A stretch of 59,355 nt of DNA from contig BBZN01000025.1 in the NCBI GenBank assembly GCA_001304855.1, positions 1 through 59,355 of the forward strand, given 5' to 3'. A program made the translations under genes and the position numbers. The first letter of the stretch is position 1. Every line of letters begins with the position of its first letter. Below, one piece after another: positions 11,722-21,951 of the stretch. Under the pieces are notes generated by a model. It ran no database searches and had not been told where the DNA came from. It was given only the letters and a program-made list of their open reading frames with translations. This DNA comes from Clostridia bacterium UC5.1-1D2. GTDB lineage: Bacteria > Bacillota > Clostridia > Lachnospirales > Lachnospiraceae.

Positions 11722-13384
11722 ATGAAAGAGGGATATGTAATAGGTGTCGACTTTGGCAGCGATTCTGTGAGGGCTATTATCCTTGACGGGAATACGGGAG
11801 AGGTCTGTGGAAATGCTCAGACAGGCTATCCCAGGTGGCTTGCAGGAAAATACCAGAATTCGGACAAAATATGTTCAGGCAGCATCCGCTTGATTATTTG
11901 GAATCATTTAGCTGGTGTGTAAATGTTGCATTGAATCAGGCGGGGGAGCGGGTCCGGGAGAAAATACTGGCAATCTCACTGGATACCACAGGCTCCACCC
12001 CATGTCCGGTCAACCGTGACGGCACTCCTCTGGCCCTGCTGCCGGAGTTCAGGGAGAACCCAAATGCCATGTTTCATCTGTGGAAGGACCACACAGCCAT
12101 AGAAGAAGCGGTTGAGATAAACAGGATATTAAAATCTTTTAATAATATTAATTATACCAGATATCAGGGGATTTACAGTTCCGAGTGGTACTGGGCAAAA
12201 ATACTCCGCACGACGCGGATTGATAAGGAGATCCGGGAAGGAGCCTGCTCCTGGGTTGAGCATTGCGACTGGATGCTTGGGGTTCTCTGCGGAAATACGA
12301 ATCCTGAGACGCTGGAGCGGACAGCCTGCGCGGCGGGACATAAGGCTCTGTGGCACAGCGCATGGGGAGGACTGCCGGACAGAAGATGTTTTGTCCAGAT
12401 GAATGAAAGCCTGGGAGCTATTTACGATACCTTTGTGAAAAAGCCGGTTCCCGCAGGGGAGAAGATAGGTACAATTACAGCGGAGTGGGCCAATCGGCTG
12501 GGAATACCCAAAGATACGGTTGTAGGAGCCGGCTCCTTTGACGCCCATGCAGGGGCTGTGGGGGCGGGAATACGAAAACATGTGATGGTCACCAACATAG
12601 GCACCTCTACGGTAGATATGCTCATTGAGGACGCTGAGAATCTGGAGGGAAAGGATCTGACTTCCATCTGCGGACTGGCGGAGAATTCCATCATTCCGGG
12701 CTATGTGGGGGTGGAAACCAGCCAGGCTGCCTTTGGGGACGTATATGCCTGGTTTAACAATCTTCTTCTGTGGCCCATCAAAAATGTTATCAGCCAGACT
12801 GAGACTATCACCAAGGGTGAGAGGGGAAGGCTAATCCGCCAGACGTCGGAGCGCATGCTGGGAGAACTGGCCAGACAGGCGGAAGCTCTGGAGATCACAG
12901 ACGGGCTCATATCTCTGGACTGGTTTAACGGAAGGAGGTATCCTGACATCAATGAAAATATCAGAAGCGCTATATGGGGCCTGAACCTTGGAACAGACGC
13001 CCCTGCTATCTACCAGTCTCTGGTTATGGCAACTGTGTTTGGACAGAAAAAAATTATCGACAGCCTTCTGTCGAGGGAGTTTCGGATTGATGAGATGATT
13101 GCAGTGGGGGAATCGCCCAGAAGTCGCCCTATGTGATGCAGATGATGGCGGATGTGCTGGATTTCCCGGTAAAGGTATCGGCGTCCTCCCAGGCCTGTGC
13201 GAGAGGGGCGGCAATCTATGCGGCGGTGGCAGGAGGCATTTACAGAAACATTCAGGAGGCGCAGGAAAGGCTTTGCGACGGGTTTATACAGACGTTTATT
13301 CCTGATAAAACCAAAAAGACGGTGTATGAAAGCGCATACCATAAGTACCTGCGGCTGGGACGGTTCGTGGAGGACTACGAGTAA
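11722..13384 (+). CDS. FGGY-family carbohydrate kinase, ribulokinase-like
   Basis: Actin/hexokinase-fold sugar kinase. The N-terminal phosphate-1 loop is GVDFGSDSVRA, the family TGST segment is SLDTTGSTPCPV, and the C-terminal signature after correction is GGIAQKSPYVMQMMADV, strongly resembling AraB-type ribulokinases. A losses: near 11868 (aaaaa to aaaa; restores SDKNMFRQHP) and G near 13105 (ggggg to gggg). Corrected length 554 aa matches ribulokinase. It should phosphorylate a ketopentose made by one of the adjacent dehydrogenases. L-ribulose, D-ribulose and xylulose remain possible. Confidence 0.87.
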
Positions 13385-13597
13385 GGACAGTCCGGGTCTG
13401 ACGCGGTAAAATTAATGTACGCTGGGAATCTTTTTGCGCCTGATTTCGCAGGATGATTTTTTGTCGGCGGTGCACAAATTTATGAGGCGTACGCGGCGCG
13501 TATGTTGATTAACTTTGTGTGCGGCCGGAAAAAATCAGTTCCAAAGGCAGGTGCAGGAGAAATTTCCGGCATACCGATTAGAGAGGAGGAGGGAAGT

Positions 13598-14377
13598 TTG
13601 CAGAATGTACAGGAACTTTTTTCGCTGAGGGGGAGAAATGCAATTGTAACAGGAGGCGGTCAGGGCTTGGGGAAATCCATGGCTCTGGGTCTGGCCCAGG
13701 CCGGCGCAGATATTATTATTGCAGCGCGCAGGATTGAGACTGCGCTTGAGACAAAGCCCTTAATTGAAGCTCAGGGAGTGAAGTGTACCGTAATCAAGGG
13801 GGATATGAGAGAGGAAGATGATGTGAAACGTATGGTTTCCCAGGTGATGGAGGAGTACGGCAGGATTGATATTCTCTTTAATAATGCAGGAACCTGGAGA
13901 GGGGACGATGCAGAACGAGTGACCACAGAGGACTGGAGAGAAGTAATCGATGTGAATCTCACAGGCCCCTTTATCGTTTCCAGGGAAGTGGGAAGGGTTA
14001 TGCTGGAACAGAAAAGAGGGAGCATTGTAAACGTGGCCTCCATGTCCGGAATCATCGTAAACACACCCCAGAATCAATGCGCCTACAATGCGTCAAAAGG
14101 GGGGCTGATCATGCTTACCAAATCCATGGCCGCAGAGTGGGCGGGCAGGGGCGTCAGAGTTAATGCCCTGTGTCCCGGTTACATGAGAACGGAGATGAGT
14201 GAAGATCGCTACCAGAGAAGGGATCCGGCCATCCAGCGGTGGTTTTCCATGACTCCCATGGGCCGTTCCGGCATGCCGGAGGAGCTCATGGGAATCGCAG
14301 TGTACCTGGCGTCGGACGCCGCCAGCTTTGTGACCGGAGCAGTCTATCTGGTAGACGGCGGGTATACGGCCTGGTAG
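13598..14377 (+). CDS. short-chain dehydrogenase/reductase
   Basis: Classical SDR, 259 aa and intact. Cofactor loop TGGGQGLGKSMA (about residue 18), NNAG motif, catalytic Ser in NVASMSG, Tyr and Lys in YNASKGG, and the C-terminal YLVDGGYTAW. TTG 13598 is taken as the start because GGAGGAGGG lies just upstream; the longer open frame from 13502 adds a non-conserved 32-residue leader. Last gene of the importer/kinase operon, separated from the kinase by 213 nt with no obvious promoter or hairpin. Probably a polyol 2-dehydrogenase (for example arabinitol or ribitol to ketopentose), which is inference from context. Confidence 0.9.
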   Translation: MQNVQELFSLRGRNAIVTGGGQGLGKSMALGLAQAGADIIIAARRIETALETKPLIEAQGVKCTVIKGDMREEDDVKRMVSQVMEEYGRIDILFNNAGTWRGDDAERVTTEDWREVIDVNLTGPFIVSREVGRVMLEQKRGSIVNVASMSGIIVNTPQNQCAYNASKGGLIMLTKSMAAEWAGRGVRVNALCPGYMRTEMSEDRYQRRDPAIQRWFSMTPMGRSGMPEELMGIAVYLASDAASFVTGAVYLVDGGYTAW

Positions 14378-14425
14378 CGCAGGGGAGCGGGGCGACAGAT
14401 CGAGGCGCCCAGCCCTATTTCCGGT

Positions 14426-15844
14426 CTATTGATCCGTATCCTCCATCACCTTTTTAATATTTAAGTCTACCTGGCTGAATCTTCCTGAGGAACAGGACAG
14501 CGCAAAGAGCGCAATACCCACAGCCAGCCAGCCGAGGACAATTACTGCCTCATAAGGCCATACCAGTGAAAAAGGCGATACTCCCGGGAAACAGATGACA
14601 ACCAGGGTAAAGGACATACATACTGCGGCCACGCCGACGGCTTTCCCACATGGAACTTTATAAGGGCGCTCCATCTGGGGAGCCTTAAAACGCAGAACCA
14701 GAAAGGACAGCGCCGCCATGCCAAGGCCGAAATTGATAGCCCAGCCCCCTGCGTTTGACAGCCACTGAAGCGCCTGACGGCCCAGGAAAGGAGCGATGAA
14801 GGTGGTGGCGCCCACTACATAGGTGGCGATATAGGGAGTGTTGTACTTTGGATGAAGCTTGGCAAATGAGGAGGGCAGCATTCCTACCCGGGCCATGCTG
14901 TAGAGAAGCCTGGTTGCGCCTATGTACAGGGATACCCAGGAAGTAAGGATTCCGAGTATACCTGATATAACAAGTATTTTGCCTGCAATGGGATTTCCGA
15001 ATATAACGTTCATGGCAGAACCTGCAGCAAGGGTGGCGCTGCCGGCCTCAGCGGCAGGTATGGACATGGCCGTAGCCAGAATGGTTATAAAATACCAGAT
15101 GATAGCCAGGATAATTGAACCCAGAAGGATGTTGCCTATGCTTTTTCTGGGCAGGTTTGTTTCTTCCGCAGCCTGGGGAATTGTGTCGAAGCCGCCCAGA
15201 AACAGGGCGCACATAAGACAGATGGAAAGCACGCCTGAAAAACCGTCCTTAAAGGCAGGCTGCAGATTTTGCGTATTGCCTTTAAAGAAGGCGGTTACAG
15301 CAAAAACAGCCACGATAATTACCATTATTATAATACTGATATTTGAGAATTTGGATAAGGTGTTAATGCCGCGCAGGGTGATAATAAACATGAATACGGC
15401 TGCGGTAAGAGCTACCGCCAGGGATACCGGTGAAACGTCATAGCCTGCCACAGAATATAAAACAACGCTGCTTTCCATTGGAAACAGAAAATCAACTGCG
15501 GCGACTGTTGCGATTCCTTCCCAGGCTGTCATAGCCACATACCCCAGGCACATCATCCAGGCAGAGAAAAAGCTGGTTTTTGGCCCGAAGGCCTTCCATG
15601 TATAGTTCATTACGCCGCCCGCCTTGGGCATGGCAGATGTAAGTTCGCAGAAGGCCAGCCCGATACAGCACATCATAACCCCCACAATGGCAAAGGCGGC
15701 GCAGGCTCCTGCAGACCCGGCGGCCGAGATCCAAAAGCCGCCCATTGAAAGCCAGCCCCAGCCGATGATGGCGCCAAAGCCAATTGCCAGTAAATCCCAT
15801 TTCCCCAGAGTTTTTTTCAGTTCCGATTTAGTTTCGTTCCCCAT
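14426..15844 (-). CDS. APC-superfamily amino acid permease
   Basis: Intact 472-aa membrane transporter with about 12 hydrophobic segments. The N-terminal GFGAIIGWGWL is the APC family's glycine-rich first helix, and AMPKAGGVMNYTW the conserved loop after helix 2. ATG 15844 follows AAGGAGG by 8 nt; the open frame upstream is the tail of the preceding gene in another frame. It is 26 nt downstream of the C-S lyase gene, so it probably imports that enzyme's amino-acid or cysteine-conjugate substrate, or exchanges it for a product. The stop nearly meets the convergent SDR gene (48 nt apart). Confidence 0.9.
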   Translation of the reverse strand: MGNETKSELKKTLGKWDLLAIGFGAIIGWGWLSMGGFWISAAGSAGACAAFAIVGVMMCCIGLAFCELTSAMPKAGGVMNYTWKAFGPKTSFFSAWMMCLGYVAMTAWEGIATVAAVDFLFPMESSVVLYSVAGYDVSPVSLAVALTAAVFMFIITLRGINTLSKFSNISIIIMVIIVAVFAVTAFFKGNTQNLQPAFKDGFSGVLSICLMCALFLGGFDTIPQAAEETNLPRKSIGNILLGSIILAIIWYFITILATAMSIPAAEAGSATLAAGSAMNVIFGNPIAGKILVISGILGILTSWVSLYIGATRLLYSMARVGMLPSSFAKLHPKYNTPYIATYVVGATTFIAPFLGRQALQWLSNAGGWAINFGLGMAALSFLVLRFKAPQMERPYKVPCGKAVGVAAVCMSFTLVVICFPGVSPFSLVWPYEAVIVLGWLAVGIALFALSCSSGRFSQVDLNIKKVMEDTDQ

Positions 15845-15870
15845 TTTAAATACCTCCTTGAAGATTTCCG

Positions 15871-17042
15871 TTACAGTTTTCCAAGAGCGGACTCCAGCTG
15901 TCCCAGAGCCTTTTCCAGGATAGCCATAGGACATGCGATGTTCATCCGCATAAATCCCTCCCCTGATTTCCAAACAAATATCCGCTGTCTAATCCTAAAT
16001 GAGCCTGATTGAGCATGAAACCGTCCAGTTTTTCACAATCCATCTGCAGCTCCCTGCAGTCAAACCACAGAAGATACGTTCCTTCCAGTTCGGTTGTCCG
16101 CAATGGTTTCAGCCGTTGAGCAAAGAAACGCTTACAGTAAGTGTAGTTGCTCTCCAGATACACAAGGAGCTGTTCCAGATAGTCTTGACCTTCTGTATAA
16201 GCAGACTTAAATGCTTCCAGGCCAAAAATATTTGGAAACTGAATGCCGTTCATTCGGATTGCGCTGTCAAAGTCCCGGCGCAGCTTCTGATTTTTGCAGA
16301 TTACCGCCGAAGTCTGCAATCCTGCCAGATTAAATGTTTTACTTGGAGTCACACCGGTCAATGTAATCTGGGATAACTCGCCGGACAAGGATGCCAGCGG
16401 TGTATGCCTGTGCCCTTTCAAGATCAGATCCGAGTGAATTTCATCGGAAAATATCAGCACATTGTATTTCAGGCACAGTTCTCCCAGCTTCCACAATTCC
16501 TCTTTTGTGTACACTCTGCCTACCGGATTATGGGGATTACACAGAATCATCAGTCTTACGTTCTCTGTCTTAAATTTAGCTTCCAGATCTTCATAATCCA
16601 TCCGATATTTTCCCTCTGACACCTTCAGGGGGTTTTCCACCAGTTTTCGTTTGCAGGCATTGACTGTGCCGGAAAATGGATAGTATACGGGAGGCTGGAT
16701 TAAAACCCCTTCCCCTGGTTTTGTAAGGGCCTGTATAGCAGCGCTGATAGCAGGCACCATACCGGGACTGAAGGTGACCCAGCCCGGCTCTATATACCAT
16801 CCGTGACGTTTTTCCATCCATTGGGAAGTTATTTCTGAAAAATCCTTTCCTCTGTGTGCATATCCCATAACCGGATGTTCCGCCCGCTTTCGTATGCATT
16901 TCATAATCGGCTCTGCTACCGGGAAATCCATATCGGCCACCCACATAGGAATGACCTGCTTTGTCCGGTAAACTTCTTTGCTGTCCCATTTTCCGCAGGA
17001 AGTTCCGATTCTTGGAATCACCTGGTTAAAATTATAGTTCAT
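15871..17042 (-). CDS. PatB/MalY-type aminotransferase (C-S beta-lyase)
   Basis: PLP enzyme of fold type I. Marks: WVADMDFPV (substrate entrance typical of MalY/PatB), NPHNPVGRVY, SDEIHSDL, and the cofactor lysine in SKTFNLAGLQ. Family members cleave cystathionine or S-substituted cysteine to pyruvate, ammonia and a thiol. One G loss near 15959 breaks the C-terminus; corrected it ends GFMRMNIACPMAILEKAL and is 390 aa, the usual length. The ATG at 17042 is 13 nt after the M24 peptidase stop and the lyase is followed by the permease. The trio suggests uptake and breakdown of a peptide or conjugate of cysteine. Confidence 0.9.
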
Positions 17043-17055
17043 GTGTGCGCCCTCT

Positions 17056-18244
17056 TTAAATTTCGATGATATGATGCGGACAGTCTGTAAATTTCTCGTA
17101 TCCGGTGTCTGTAATTACAATTGTGTCCTCGATGTTAAATCCCCCAGGTTGGGGTTGTAATAGGGAAGTTCAATGGACAGCACCATACCCGGCTGGAACA
17201 CTTCCCGTGAGCCTGGTGAAACATATGGCCATTCCTCTGCAAACTTGTTGCAGCCGATGGAGTGTCCCACAAATCCCCGGAGATAATTGGGAATGCCGTT
17301 TTTGCGGACGGCCTCCTGAGCCTGCTCAAATACGTATGACATAGAGACGCCGGGTTTGATCAGAGACATTGCGGTATCATAACCTGCACACTCGGCTGCA
17401 TATACATCCTTTGCCCGCTGAGAAGGCTTTCCCAGGCAGAAAACCCTGGCAAAATCCGTAAGGTAGCTGAGGTAGGTTGCGCCTCCGTCAAAGCGGATAA
17501 TATCACCTTCCTTTGACGGTGTGTCGCACCCCATAACCACAGGGGAGAAATGGGTTCCGAAGGCGTTCATATCGATGGCGTCGATTACGTTGACACTCTG
17601 TTCAAAACATTTGCGGCTGAACAGATTCAGGTATTCCGCCTGTGTCATGCCGGGCCTGAATTCCTCCATCACCTGGAAGATAGCGGTTTCACTGACCCGG
17701 GCCCCTTCTTTCATAACGGCAATCTCCCATTCCGTCTTGATGCTCTGACTCTGTTGAGTAAATCGCCGCAGTCGGCTAACTGGGCGTCCCCTGCATGGTC
17801 CATGAGGTATTTCATAGGCCCTACGGTCATATACTCTATCTGTACGCCTATTTTAGCTTTGGATCTGACGCTCTTAATCAGATTTAATGCATGAAGGAAG
17901 CCTGCGTTGCTGTCCGGCGTTTCCGGCTTCTCCGTCACCATAGATTCTACTTCGTCAATAAAAATGCCGGATGTCAGCGTTTTTATCTCGATATCTTTGC
18001 AGTAGACGCCTGGAGACTGCATTTCAAATTCACTTAGAATTAAGGTGCAGGGGCCTTTGGCGGGAACTACGGCCATGGTATACCCCGGTATGGGATTGAT
18101 CTGCTGAAAACGGCTTGCATACCCGGTGGCATAATAGATTGCTCCGTAGTCGGTCAAAATCAGACCGTCAAATCCCTGCCTTTCCATCTCGTCCTGCAGC
18201 TTTTTCTGGATTTCTTTCTGGTTGCGATCTCGTAATGACAACAT
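17056..18244 (-). CDS. M24-family aminopeptidase / Xaa-Pro dipeptidase
   Basis: Two-domain 'pita-bread' metallopeptidase: creatinase-like N-domain (about residues 1-130) and catalytic domain. Metal ligands appear in order as FDGGAT and LTDFARV (two Asp), GHSIG (His), SIELPYY (Glu) and, after correction, NIEDTIVI (Glu). Frame breaks near 17745 (restores VRSIKTEWEIAVM) and near 17143 (ggggg to gggg, restores LGGFNIEDT). The corrected length of 396 aa fits. It removes an N-terminal residue from small peptides in the cytoplasm. First gene of the minus-strand operon with the C-S lyase and permease. Confidence 0.87.
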
Positions 18245-18358
18245 AAAACACCTCCGATTAAAGACTTTCCGGTACCCTCGGTCTGTTGGCAGCCGGCGCT
18301 CCTCTGCGGCGCGGACTGTTCAGAGCGGGGACGCCTGCAACATTGGCCAATTAGTTTA

Positions 18359-18404
18359 TTAAGTTACTTAACTATATACTAGCATTATATTTGCCGGATG
18401 TCAA
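18359..18404 (-). promoter_or_regulatory. promoter with palindromic operator for the M24/lyase/permease operon
   Basis: On the minus strand TTGACA (18404-18399) is 17 nt from TAGTAT (18381-18376). Just downstream is TTAAGTTACTTAA (18359-18371), a perfect 6-bp inverted repeat with one central base, placed where a MarR dimer would block transcription. The divergent MarR gene begins 144 nt away. Confidence 0.6.
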
Positions 18405-18515
18405 TAAAAGAATGTGAAAACCACACTGTTTTTCCACATCGTATCCAAAATAATAAACCCATTGATTCTTTGGTAAATTCATGTAATAATGGAGTGGAAG
18501 GGAGTGTATAAGACC

Positions 18516-18998
18516 ATGGAACGTACAGAACTGTTTGCCCAGCTAATGGACTCATTATTTTCGTTCAGCCAGGTTTCCGGACGCAACCAGAACATGCCGC
18601 GTACATATGGAACCGATGATATGCTCTATATGGCAGAGGTGCACTTAATACGTGATATTGCCAACTATGACGGAGTTACAATTACCCAGCTGGCTTCTAT
18701 AAACCAAAAAAGCAAAAGCGCCATGTCCCAGCTGATTGATAAGCTTTTACAAAAGGGCCTGGTTAAAAAGGAAAAGCATCCTGATGGAAACCGGCAGGTT
18801 GCTATTTATTTAACTGAAAAAGGAGATACAATCAATAAATTTCATGCCAGACTGGATGAGCAGGAATATAATAAGCTGTTAAGCAAGCTTGGCGGATACT
18901 CGGATGAGGATTTCCGCAAATTTATTGATCTTTTGAATTTTCTGAACATTGGTTCCGAGAAGGCTATCAGGAGTAAGACCCGCAGGTACAGCCTGTAG
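18516..18998 (+). CDS. MarR-family transcriptional regulator
   Basis: Intact winged-helix regulator of about 160 aa. DNA-recognition region: VTITQLASINQKSKSAMSQ then KGLVKKEKHPDGNRQ (wing with the conserved D-x-R). ATG 18516 is favoured (GGAAGGGAG upstream, spacing a little long); ATG 18489 gives nine more residues. Divergent from the peptidase/lyase/permease operon, whose promoter holds a 13-bp palindrome, so it is its likely repressor. The ligand is unknown. It shares a bidirectional terminator with the convergent DUF2088 gene. Confidence 0.88.
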   Translation: MERTELFAQLMDSLFSFSQVSGRNQNMPRTYGTDDMLYMAEVHLIRDIANYDGVTITQLASINQKSKSAMSQLIDKLLQKGLVKKEKHPDGNRQVAIYLTEKGDTINKFHARLDEQEYNKLLSKLGGYSDEDFRKFIDLLNFLNIGSEKAIRSKTRRYSL

Positions 18999-19057
18999 GG
19001 GGTAAGCTTGACTGCTGTCTGGGAAGGCCCTGAAGGATTATGAGAAAAAGAATAAAG

Positions 19058-19096
19058 ACCGGCCCCGCGGGATTGATGCCGCGGGGCCGGTTTTTG
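19058..19096. terminator. strong bidirectional terminator
   Basis: ACCGGCCCCGCGG (19058-19070) and its exact complement (19079-19091) form a 13-bp stem with an 8-nt loop, with T runs on both strands. It serves the MarR gene (+) and the DUF2088 gene (-). Confidence 0.9.
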
Positions 19097-19126
19097 ATTC
19101 TGGAAAAAACCTGCCGCCTAAAGGGG

Positions 19127-20432
19127 TTAAGCAGGTGGCTTCCCGGAAAAGCAGGCGCCCTGAGGAAGTATATTCCGTTCGCATCAAAAGGCAGTTCCTC
19201 CGGAGGGCTTAGAATTTCGATTCTGGGGTTTCGCGCAGCGTCCTCCATCATACTCTCGGAAATCCAGATTTCCCCTACTTCTAAGGTGTTGGGTATCCTC
19301 ACCATGCGGATGTGCTCCCGGTCCACCTCATTGCAGGTCTTGATGCAGGCGGCCATAGCATAGTAATCGTTCTTAAGTATCATAGGCAGGCGGACGCAGT
19401 CAAAGACGGTGGAGGTGATGGCATTAATATAGCTGGCCTCCAGGTTGGACTTGTCCACCAGACGCCTGGTACAGGTATCTGCGCAGCCTGCGCCGATCAT
19501 GATGCCGTGGCTTTTTTCCGATATGTCCAGGACGCAGACCTTCTGTATGGTAAAATCCCCTGAGGCATAGGGCGTGGCAAAACGGGAGGACACGTTGGGG
19601 TCCTGCCCGTCGCCGCTGAAGTTTTTGCCGATCTCATCAATGACCAGGACTGCGATGTTGTCAAAGAGAATTTTAGGCATCAGTTTTCTGGCCAGGTCCA
19701 GAAGCCCGGGCTCCTGAATGGGGATTTCCGCGGGAGTCAGGCCCTTTAAGAGGCAGGTCCGGCTGTAGGCGTTCTCCACAATGGCAAGGCCAAAGAGAAT
19801 GCTGCAGTTGGCCAGAATCACCTCTGCAAACATGGGAACCAGGCGGCCCATGTGTTTGAAGCCCGCCTCATGGCAGAGGCTGGCGCCGTACTGTTTGCCC
19901 AGGCCGATGGTCATCATTTTCATAAGACCGCTCTCATAGGGCCCCGAAACGCGGTGTGCGGTTTTACTTTGTTTACAACGATAATCCCGTCCGCCTGGTA
20001 GGCATTTTTGTCAATATGTACATCGTGCCCTTCAGGGCTTTCGCCCACTTTGACAGTCTCCATGCTGGATTTCACAGGGCAGCCCAGGTATTCCGGCGTG
20101 ATGCCGAAGCCGGCCAGCACCTCCAGCTGCCCCTGGGCATTGGCTCCGCCGTGGCTGCCCATGGCAGGCACTACGAAGGGGTGCGCCCCCCGTTCTTTAA
20201 CTAAATCCACCACTGTTTTGATAATACGCTTGTGATTGTGAATCCCCCGGCTGCCTGCTGTAATGGCGATAGTCATGCCGGGCTTTATTGTGTCTGTGAT
20301 TTCCGGCCGGGCCAGCTCCTTTCGGATGGCCTCCTCCGGATCTGTGATCTCAAATGTATCAAAGTTCTGTCTGATGCGTGCCATTTTAGGGATTTTTGTG
20401 GAGCTTAATATATCATATAGGGCTGATTCCAT
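19127..20432 (-). CDS. LarA-like / DUF2088 family protein
   Basis: Resembles the lactate racemase LarA superfamily, whose best known members use a nickel pincer cofactor to racemise 2-hydroxy acids. Visible are ITAGSRGIHNHKRI, PAMGSHGGAN with AQGQLEVLAGFGIT (the conserved Gly/His region), and VNKVKPHTAFRG. Frame breaks: near 19930 (cccc to ccc; restores FRGPYESGLMKMM) and near 19163 (restores YFPQGACFSGKPPA and a stop at 19127-19129, before the terminator; uncorrected, the frame runs through it). Start ATG 20432 has GGAGG 8 nt upstream. Corrected length 435 aa. No larB, larC or larE accessory genes are in the window, so the true reaction is open. Confidence 0.8.
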
Positions 20433-20465
20433 TGTGTTTTCCTCCGGGTTTTTGTATGGAGGGAC

Positions 20466-20541
20466 TGCCAAAAGGCGTTCAAGGACTGCGTTCTCTCAGC
20501 TGTGGGCCGCACATTGAGGGACAATTTTCAAACGCCTTCTA
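20466..20541 (-). repeat. intergenic element bounded by inverted repeats
   Basis: AAGGCGTT (20472-20479) and AACGCCTT (20531-20538) bound about 60 bp between the LacI stop and the DUF2088 ribosome site. On the minus strand it reads GGCGTTTGAAAATTG near one end and CTGAGAGAACG internally. A shorter relative, GCGTGTCTGAAAATTGC then CTGAGA, lies at 24892-24925. This looks like a small dispersed repeat family; function unknown. Confidence 0.5.
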
Positions 20542-21596
20542 AATCGCTTTTACAGATTTTCGCACCACCAGCTCCGCGTTGACGGAAAGAGTAATGCCGT
20601 TGTGGCTTGCGTTGGAATTCAGGGATTCCACCACCATATGGCAGGCCCGCTGGCCTAAGAGCCTGGCAGGCATATCCATGGTGGTCAGAGGCGGGTTAAT
20701 ATACCCGGAGTAGGGGATGTTATCAAAGGAAATGATAGATACATCCTCCGGTATCCGGATCCCCGCCTCCTGAAGTCCGTGAATAATTCCATAAGCAATC
20801 AGATCATTGATTGCCACAATTGCAGTGTAGTTCTTATGTCCGTCGGCCATCATAAACTTGTGGGCCAGCTTTCTGCCTGCCTCCAGTTCATACAGATCGG
20901 AAGCCGCCTCGAACTCATAGGGGACAGTCATCACATCTTTCTCTGAAAAGGGAAGATTACAGTCGGCCAATGCCAGCTTATATCCGTCCAGGGTCATAAT
21001 TCTGGATTCGCGGTTGAAGGGAGTGCTCAAAAAGCAATCGCGCGGTGTCCCTGTGAGATCAGATATTCAGTGGCCTTCCTGGAGGCCTCCAGCACGTTGG
21101 TTTTGGCGTTGATCACCTTGTCGTGGTCGGAGTAGTTGGACTCAAAGATGCAGACCTTTCCTCCTGTGGAGACGAAACGCTCCACCGCCTCCGCAGAGTC
21201 GTCGATAGAAGAAATCATAAGACCCTTAATTCTGTTTTTAATCAGATGATTAATCAGGTTTCGTTCGGTCTCAGGGCTCCTCTGGGAACTGAATACCAAG
21301 GGAAAATAGTTGTTTTCAATTGCTTCTTTTTCAATGCCGATAATTAACTGGGTGTAAAACGGGTTTTGAAAAGAGGGGATGATAATTCCGATGGAGGGGT
21401 TGACGTCCGTCTTTAATATGCGTCCCAGCATATTGGGCTCATACCCCAGTTCTTTTGCGGCAGATAACACGCGTTCCCGTTTGACTGCGCTGACAGGGTA
21501 ATTGCTGCCGCTCAGAACACGGGAGACAGTGGAGATGGAAGTGCCAGCAGCCTTCGCGACGTCGCCAATGGTAACCGTTTGGCTGGTGTTGATCAT
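20539..21596 (-). CDS. LacI-family transcriptional regulator
   Basis: N-terminal HTH with hinge: TIGDVAKAAGTSISTVSRVLSG then GYEPNMLGR at residues 5-60 (motif shown in part), followed by the periplasmic-binding-like effector domain (IGIIIPSFQNPFY, DLIAYGIIHGLQ, SIISFDNIPYSGY). One T loss near 21033 splits it; restored it reads HRAIAFLSTPFNRES and is 352 aa. ATG 21596 has AAGGAG 9 nt upstream; the longer open frame from 21650 is upstream leader. Divergent from the TRAP operon, whose promoter contains a perfect LacI-type palindrome, so it probably controls that operon. It shares direction with DUF2088. Confidence 0.88.
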
Positions 21597-21951
21597 AAAT
21601 TTATTCTCCTTAATTGAATTGGAATTAATATATAAAAAGCAGATATGCATCTATCATAATACCGAATGGATGGAAAATCAATAGAAAAAAAGAAATTCAA
21701 TAGAAAATAATAGAAAACGGGAGGGGGAGAATAGGCAAAAGACGAGGTTAAAATCTCGTTAAAATGAGAGTAAATGCCTAGTATATCCTATAAAATTCGA
21801 TTTTTATTGTGAAATATGTTGACAGAAAACGTTTTCTATAATATAATAGGGCTGCAAAGGGGAAAGGAATATAAAAAGCAGAAAATTTTTATGATGTTCC
21901 CTGTAAAGGTGAAGCAAAAACAAATTATGTACAGAGAAGGAGGAAAAAAGT
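21597..21951 (+). promoter_or_regulatory. TRAP operon promoter with LacI operator
   Basis: No gene seen in this AT-rich 355-bp gap. TTGACA (21819-21824), 17 nt, TATAAT (21842-21847) is a full consensus promoter. AGAAAACGTTTTCT (21824-21837), a perfect 14-bp palindrome with the central CG typical of LacI operators, fills the spacer, so bound repressor would exclude RNA polymerase. A half-like AGAAAACG lies near 21713. The leader is about 97 nt. Confidence 0.85.

Noticed and set aside
18967..19126. C-terminal extension of the DUF2088 protein through the terminator
   Set aside because: The frame runs across a 13-bp terminator stem; one restored C gives a stop before it.
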